A stretch of DNA of 19,953 nt, taken from Bacteroidales bacterium. Lineage in GTDB: Bacteria > Bacteroidota > Bacteroidia > Bacteroidales > UBA932. Under the pieces are notes generated by a model that was not told the origin of the DNA, did no database searches, and worked only from the letters and a program-made list of their open reading frames with translations. The stretch lies in the NCBI GenBank assembly GCA_024681565.1, contig JAILAO010000057.1:1-19953 (forward strand). The letters run 5' to 3'. Position numbers and translations under genes: made by a program. Shown one piece after another: positions 16,785-19,953 of the stretch (positions are counted from its first letter, which is position 1; each line of letters starts with the position of its first letter).

Positions 16785-17650
16785 TCGCTACCGGCTTTTT
16801 CGACGGTGTCCATCTCGGACACCGTCAGGTTATACAGACACTCGTCTCCTCCGCCCGCCAAAGGGGCGAGGAGGCGATTGTCGTTACTTTTGCGCAGCAT
16901 CCGCGGGCGGTGCTCCAGCAGGATGCCCGGGACCTGCGGCTGCTGAATTCTCCGGAGGAGAAGACGGCTTTGCTGCGCAGTCTGGGCGTGGACCGGGTAG
17001 AGGTCCTGCCTTTCGACCGGACTTTTGCAAAGCTCCCGGCCCGGGAGTACCTCCGGACCGTCCTGCAGGAGCGTTTCGGCGCCACCCTGCTGGTGCTCGG
17101 TTACGACAACCGTCTCGGATCGGACCGGCTGACGCCGGATCTGATCTCCCCGCTTGCCATCTCCCTCGGCCTGGAGGTCCAGGTCGTCTCTCCCGCCTCC
17201 GCGGAGTTCTCCGCCGAACCGGTCGTGGTCAGTTCGACGAAAATCCGGGGAATGCTGGAACAGGGCGATGTGGAGGCGGCGCAAGCGATGCTGGGCTATC
17301 CGTATTCGCTGCGCGGTGTCGTGGTGGGGGGCAAGCAGCTGGGCCGCAAGCTCGGTTTCCCGACGGCGAACCTCCGTCTGTACGATCCGCTGAAACTGGT
17401 CCCCGCCCGGGGCGTCTATCTGTCTGAGGTCGAGGTCCTGGGACGCCGCTGCCATGGGATGACCAATGTCGGCGATATCATCGAGACCCATATCTTCGAC
17501 TTCGACGAAGACATCTACGGACTGGACCTGCGTGTGGGATTCCTCAAGCGGATCCGCGATATCCGGAGTTTCGGGCATCTCGATGCGCTGAAGGCCCAGT
17601 TGGCGGAGGATGAGAAAACCTGCCTGGCCCTTTTGGCGGAGGCGCGGTAA
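16775..17650 (+). CDS. ribF: Bifunctional riboflavin kinase / FMN adenylyltransferase
   Basis: RibF converts riboflavin to FMN and then to FAD. The N-terminal adenylyltransferase domain shows GFFDGVHLGH (7-16) with the HxGH nucleotidyl-transfer motif and SSTKIRGML. The C-terminal kinase domain shows LGFPTANLRL (PTAN 196-199, ATP/Mg site), ARGVYLSEV and IETHIFDFDEDIYG with the expected catalytic E237. At 291 residues it is a little short: the N-terminus starts directly at the first strand, and the usual loop between NxG and the ExH motif (normally containing RPT and about ten more residues) is reduced to DII. The ATG at 16775 overlaps the glgP coding end by 10 bp, so translation is coupled to glgP. 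It appears to be the last gene of the operon, ahead of the greA promoter. Confidence 0.92.
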   Translation: MAVVATGFFDGVHLGHRQVIQTLVSSARQRGEEAIVVTFAQHPRAVLQQDARDLRLLNSPEEKTALLRSLGVDRVEVLPFDRTFAKLPAREYLRTVLQERFGATLLVLGYDNRLGSDRLTPDLISPLAISLGLEVQVVSPASAEFSAEPVVVSSTKIRGMLEQGDVEAAQAMLGYPYSLRGVVVGGKQLGRKLGFPTANLRLYDPLKLVPARGVYLSEVEVLGRRCHGMTNVGDIIETHIFDFDEDIYGLDLRVGFLKRIRDIRSFGHLDALKAQLAEDEKTCLALLAEAR

Positions 17651-17667
17651 TTCGGCTGCCCGGAATT
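17649..17667 (+). terminator. Weak hairpin after ribF, possible end of the glycogen operon
   Basis: AATTC (17649-17653) can pair with GAATT (17663-17667), with two further G-C pairs (17654-17655 with 17660-17661), a bulged G and a CTGC loop. A short T-run (17672-17675) follows a few bases later. The stem is weak and overlaps the TTG of the greA promoter, so this is a low-confidence terminator. Confidence 0.25.
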
Positions 17668-17696
17668 GCCATTTTCTCAAATTATTATTATATTTG
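17666..17696 (+). promoter_or_regulatory. Predicted greA promoter
   Basis: TTG (17666-17668), a 20-bp spacer and TATATTTG (17689-17696) fit the Bacteroidota primary-sigma consensus. The expected start is around 17701-17703, leaving a leader of about 58-60 bases before the greA ATG at 17761. The leader is occupied mostly by a terminator-like hairpin. Confidence 0.7.
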
Positions 17697-17704
17697 CGTC
17701 AGTT

Positions 17705-17737
17705 AAGGGTTCTGCCAGAGAGGCAGGACTCCTTTTT
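17705..17737 (+). terminator. Terminator-like hairpin in the greA leader (attenuator candidate)
   Basis: GGGTTCTGCC (17707-17716) pairs with GGCAGGACTCC (17722-17732) around an AGAGA loop, with one bulged C and two G-U pairs, and is followed by five T (17733-17737). Because the -7 element ends at 17696, the stem begins within a few bases of the predicted RNA 5' end. It has the form of an intrinsic terminator but lies before greA, not after a gene. A leader attenuator, or a 5' stabilising hairpin, is more likely than an operon end. Confidence 0.55.
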
Positions 17738-17760
17738 AGTTAACAGAACGAAAAGTAATT

Positions 17761-18231
17761 ATGGCAGAAGTACACTACATGAGCCAGGAGGGTTTGGACA
17801 AACTCAAGAAAGAACTTGCCGAGGCGTTGGCTCAGCGCCCGGTCATTTCCGCAGCCATCGCCGAGGCCCGCGAGAAGGGCGACCTTTCGGAGAATGCCGA
17901 GTACGAGTCCGCGCGTGAGGCGCAGGGACTGCTCGAACTCCGGATCGCGAAGCTGCAGAACCAGGTGGTCAACGCCAAGGTGCTGGACAGTTCGCAACTC
18001 AATACCGACCAGGTCCAGATGCTCAATACCGTCAAGGTCGAAAACCTTGCCAACCATCGCGTGATGGAGTTCACCATCGTCGGCGAAAGCGAGGCCGATT
18101 TCTCCAAGGGCAAGCTTGCCGCGACGACACCGATCGGCAAGGCCCTGATGGGACACAAAAAGGGCGAAACCGTCGAGGCGAAAGTTCCCTCCGGTCTCGT
18201 CAAGTTCAAAATCCTGGATATCTCATTCTGA
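17761..18231 (+). CDS. greA: Transcription elongation factor GreA
   Basis: GreA rescues backtracked RNA polymerase by stimulating transcript cleavage through the secondary channel. The 156-residue protein has the N-terminal coiled coil with the tip EKGDLSENAEYESAREAQ, including the catalytic acidic residues D41 and E44. It ends in an FKBP-like globular domain with ATTPIGKALMGHKKGE and KFKILDI. Length and motifs are standard. It has its own promoter (17666-17696) and a structured leader. The stop TGA overlaps the ATG of the HIT gene by one base (18231), so the two are translated together. Confidence 0.97.
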   Translation: MAEVHYMSQEGLDKLKKELAEALAQRPVISAAIAEAREKGDLSENAEYESAREAQGLLELRIAKLQNQVVNAKVLDSSQLNTDQVQMLNTVKVENLANHRVMEFTIVGESEADFSKGKLAATTPIGKALMGHKKGETVEAKVPSGLVKFKILDISF

Positions 18232-18638
18232 TGGCTACCCTGTTTACCCGCATCGCCCAGGGCGAGATCCCGTCCTATAAAGTGGCGGAGAACGAAGACT
18301 ACTATGCCTTCCTGGACATCAGCCCGCTTACGCAGGGCCATACCCTCGTGATCCCCAAGAAAGTTGAGGATGACTACATTTTCCACCTGGACGAACCGGT
18401 CTATGAAGGCCTGTGGGCTTTCGCGCGCAAGGTGGCCGTGGCCCTGAAGGCCGCCGTGCCCTGTCAGCGCGTCGGCGTGGCCGTGCTCGGGATGGAAGTC
18501 CCGCATACGCACATCCATCTGGTCCCGCTCCAGACCGAGGGCGACTTGAATTTCCGCAAGGAACGCCCGACTTTCACCCCGGAACAAATGGCGCAGACGG
18601 CCGCCGCGATTCTCTCCGAATATGAGAAATTACAATAA
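18231..18638 (+). CDS. HIT-family protein (histidine triad nucleotide hydrolase)
   Basis: The 135-residue protein carries FTRIAQGEIPSYKVAEN at the N-terminus, DISPLTQGHTLVIPKK in the middle and the triad VPHTHIHLVP with H92, H94 and H96. HIT proteins hydrolyse nucleoside phosphoramidates or related mononucleotide conjugates (Hint-like); the exact substrate cannot be told from sequence. It is cytoplasmic, with no signal peptide or membrane segment. It starts on the last base of the greA stop codon and overlaps the next gene by 17 bp, so all three form one unit. The greA-HIT pairing is, as I recall, common in Bacteroidota. Confidence 0.93.
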   Translation: MATLFTRIAQGEIPSYKVAENEDYYAFLDISPLTQGHTLVIPKKVEDDYIFHLDEPVYEGLWAFARKVAVALKAAVPCQRVGVAVLGMEVPHTHIHLVPLQTEGDLNFRKERPTFTPEQMAQTAAAILSEYEKLQ

Positions 18639-19722
18639 ATTCCTGGCGTTCGCCCTTGCGCTGACCGCCCTGACCGCCTGCGGGGACAAGGCCCGCATCC
18701 GCGGCACCGTTTCCGGCCTCTCCGACAGGCAGTTGGTCGTCAAACAGCTGGACATCAACACCTATCGTACGCTTGATACCATCAAGACCCGGGCGGACGG
18801 CTCTTTCCACTACGACGTCCAGGTCGCCGAGGGCCAGCCTGAGTTCATCTATCTTTTCTACGGGGACACCCGCGTTGCAGCGTTCCTGCTTGAAAAAGGG
18901 GAGACGGCGACCGTCCAGGCCGACACCCTCGGCCGCTATACGGTGACGGGCTCTGCCGGGTCCGAAGAACTTGCCCGCGTCGGTCAGTCACAGGCCGATT
19001 TCATCGCTGCGCTCACCGCCCACGAGAAGGAACCGACAGCGATGACCCGAGACTATATCCAGCACTACCGCGACAACGTGAAATACGTGATGGAGCACCC
19101 GTTCTCGCTGACCACCGTTCCGGTGTTCTTCGAGCGTCTGGGTGACACGTGGGTGTTCTCCCAGACCACCGACGGCATCCTTTTCCGCAAGGGAGCGGAT
19201 TCGTTGATGACGGTCTATCCGGAGTCCCGGTATGTCAAGGCCCTGGCCAAGGAGGCGGACCGTCGCATGCGGCTCCTGGAAATCGACAGCCAGCTCCAGA
19301 CGGCCGCCGAGGCCTCTTTCCCGGATATTGTCATGCCGGATCTGCAGGGAGAGCGGAAGGCGCTGAGCGAGGTGGATGCCAAGGTCATCCTGGTCCATTT
19401 CTGGGATGCTACCGATGCAGCCCAGAAGATGTTCAGCATCGACCAGTTGCTGCCGCTCTACCAGGAGTTCCACCAGCGTGGATTCGAAATCTATTCGATC
19501 TGCGTCACGCCGGACAAGCCTACGTGGGCCTCTTCCGTGCTGGCACAGAAGCTTCCGTGGATCAATGTCAATGACGGGAAGGGTGCGGCTTCTCCGGCCG
19601 TGATTACCTACAATGTGGACTCGCTGCCGTATTCGTTCCTGATCGTCAACGGCGAACTCAACACCAGGCAGCTTGGCGGTCTTGACGGACTCCGCAAGGA
19701 GCTGAAGCGCCTGCTGCGCTAG
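18622..19722 (+). CDS. Lipoprotein with DUF4369-like N-terminal and thioredoxin-like C-terminal domain lacking CxxC
   Basis: The 366-residue protein has a short basic start (MRNYNK), a hydrophobic stretch and a lipobox LTAC with C20 as the lipidated residue. The region ~25-115 (IRGTVSGLSDRQLVVKQL, RADGSFHYDV, LEKGETATVQAD) resembles the DUF4369 beta-domain found before TlpA-like thioredoxins in Bacteroidota. Residues ~235-366 look like a TlpA/AhpC-type thioredoxin fold: PDIVMPDLQGE, VILVHFWDATD, a long helix, and SLPYSFLIV with the probable cis-proline. The usual WCxxC is W261-D-A-T-D, so both redox cysteines are replaced by Asp and thiol oxidoreductase activity is unlikely. It is probably anchored to an envelope membrane. 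The start overlaps the HIT gene by 17 bp. Its stop forms a CTAG with the stop of the opposing gene. Confidence 0.85.
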   Translation: MRNYNKFLAFALALTALTACGDKARIRGTVSGLSDRQLVVKQLDINTYRTLDTIKTRADGSFHYDVQVAEGQPEFIYLFYGDTRVAAFLLEKGETATVQADTLGRYTVTGSAGSEELARVGQSQADFIAALTAHEKEPTAMTRDYIQHYRDNVKYVMEHPFSLTTVPVFFERLGDTWVFSQTTDGILFRKGADSLMTVYPESRYVKALAKEADRRMRLLEIDSQLQTAAEASFPDIVMPDLQGERKALSEVDAKVILVHFWDATDAAQKMFSIDQLLPLYQEFHQRGFEIYSICVTPDKPTWASSVLAQKLPWINVNDGKGAASPAVITYNVDSLPYSFLIVNGELNTRQLGGLDGLRKELKRLLR

Positions 19723-19953
19723 TCGTCGAATTTCGGTTTCAGGATTTCCGAATAGAGAATCAGATTCTTCTTATCGATCCGGAGCTTCGGCTCCGGATCT
19801 GTTGTCTCGGGTACGGTCACCGTTTTCCGGTGGATCATCCGCCGGCCTTCCATTTCGGGACGGAAGGCCGTCTTTTCCTTTTCAACGGAAAGCGGGGCGG
19901 GCATCGGCTGCTCCTGCAGGGGTTGATCCTGCGCGGGCTGCTTCCGCAGCGGC
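19719..19953 (-). CDS. C-terminal end of an unidentified protein (5' end outside window)
   Basis: The minus-strand frame is open from the window edge to TAG at 19721-19719, giving 77 residues. The upstream part is rich in Pro and Gln (PLRKQPAQDQPLQEQPMPAP), followed by a charged tail ending LILYSEILKPKFDD. A Met at 19904 lies inside the low-complexity stretch and is probably not the start. I do not recognise the family. The Pro/Gln-rich stretch looks like a linker ahead of a short conserved C-terminal tail. Its stop codon overlaps that of the plus-strand lipoprotein gene, so the genes are convergent. The strong hairpin 19776-19799 lies within this coding region. Confidence 0.6.
   Translation of the reverse strand, partial: PLRKQPAQDQPLQEQPMPAPLSVEKEKTAFRPEMEGRRMIHRKTVTVPETTDPEPKLRIDKKNLILYSEILKPKFDD
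19776..19799 (+). terminator. Perfect 10-bp hairpin with UUCG loop, likely terminator of greA-HIT-lipoprotein
   Basis: GATCCGGAGC (19776-19785) and GCTCCGGATC (19790-19799) are perfectly complementary around TTCG. In a plus-strand transcript the closing pair makes the very stable C(UUCG)G tetraloop; on the other strand the loop is CGAA. It lies 54 bases after the lipoprotein stop codon. A moderately T-rich stretch (TGTTGTCT) follows rather than a clean U-run, so termination efficiency is uncertain. Confidence 0.55.

Noticed and set aside
16885..16892. TACTTTTG, a -7-like match early in ribF
   Set aside because: There is no -33 partner and it lies inside ribF about 870 bases before greA, which has a far better promoter.
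19902..19904. ATG as the start of a 61-residue minus-strand gene
   Set aside because: The frame stays open to the window edge through a Pro/Gln-rich stretch, so this is more likely an internal Met of a longer protein.

Overview
This is a GC-rich, almost fully coding stretch from a member of the Bacteroidota, most likely order Bacteroidales. The evidence is the gene content (a GH43 plus a secreted beta-helix carbohydrate protein, a eukaryote-like GH13 branching enzyme, and a GH133 / GT4 / GH57 / GT35 glycogen set), the recurring Bacteroidota promoter element TAnnTTTG, and AT-rich start regions mostly without Shine-Dalgarno sequences. High-GC Bacteroidales (Alistipes- or Cryptobacteroides-like lineages) would fit, but I cannot place it more finely.

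Layout. (1) 1-3240, plus strand: the 3' end of a GH43 glycosidase, then a secreted right-handed beta-helix protein, probably part of a plant-polysaccharide utilisation locus. (2) 6388-3244, minus strand: engB, prs, a small Cys-rich membrane protein and der, tightly packed, so two ribosome-assembly GTPases flank PRPP synthetase. (3) 6517-17650, plus strand: an eight-gene array xseA-xseB-glgB-debranching enzyme (GH133)-GT4-GH57-glgP-ribF with gaps or overlaps of at most about 20 bp. (4) 17761-19722, plus strand: greA, a HIT-family protein and a thioredoxin-fold lipoprotein, the last two overlapping. (5) 19953-19719, minus strand: the C-terminal end of an unidentified protein that runs off the window. 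No intergenic stretch exceeds about 130 bp. I see no tRNA, rRNA, CRISPR array, insertion sequence or phage gene.

How the genes work together. The centre of the window is a storage-glucan module. GlgB makes branches, the GT4 enzyme is a candidate chain-elongating or glucan-modifying transferase, GlgP (GT35) releases glucose-1-phosphate, GH133 removes alpha-1,6 branch stubs, and GH57 acts on or rearranges alpha-glucan. ADP-glucose pyrophosphorylase (GlgC) and a GT5 or GT3 synthase are not in the window. The module is embedded between exonuclease VII and FAD synthesis genes. A textbook Bacteroidota promoter lies inside the 3' end of glgB, so the distal glycogen genes may be transcribed separately from xseAB-glgB.

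I did not find a clear new defence or mobile system. The most interesting signals are regulatory: the promoter hidden in glgB, a terminator-like hairpin at the very start of the greA transcript, a perfect UUCG-loop hairpin placed inside the coding end of the opposing gene, and a palindrome holding the stop codons of two convergent genes. At protein level, several family members look modified: ExoVII with a short helical stalk, RibF with a shortened kinase loop, a debranching enzyme with WMN where I expect WMD, and a thioredoxin-like lipoprotein with DxxD instead of CxxC.
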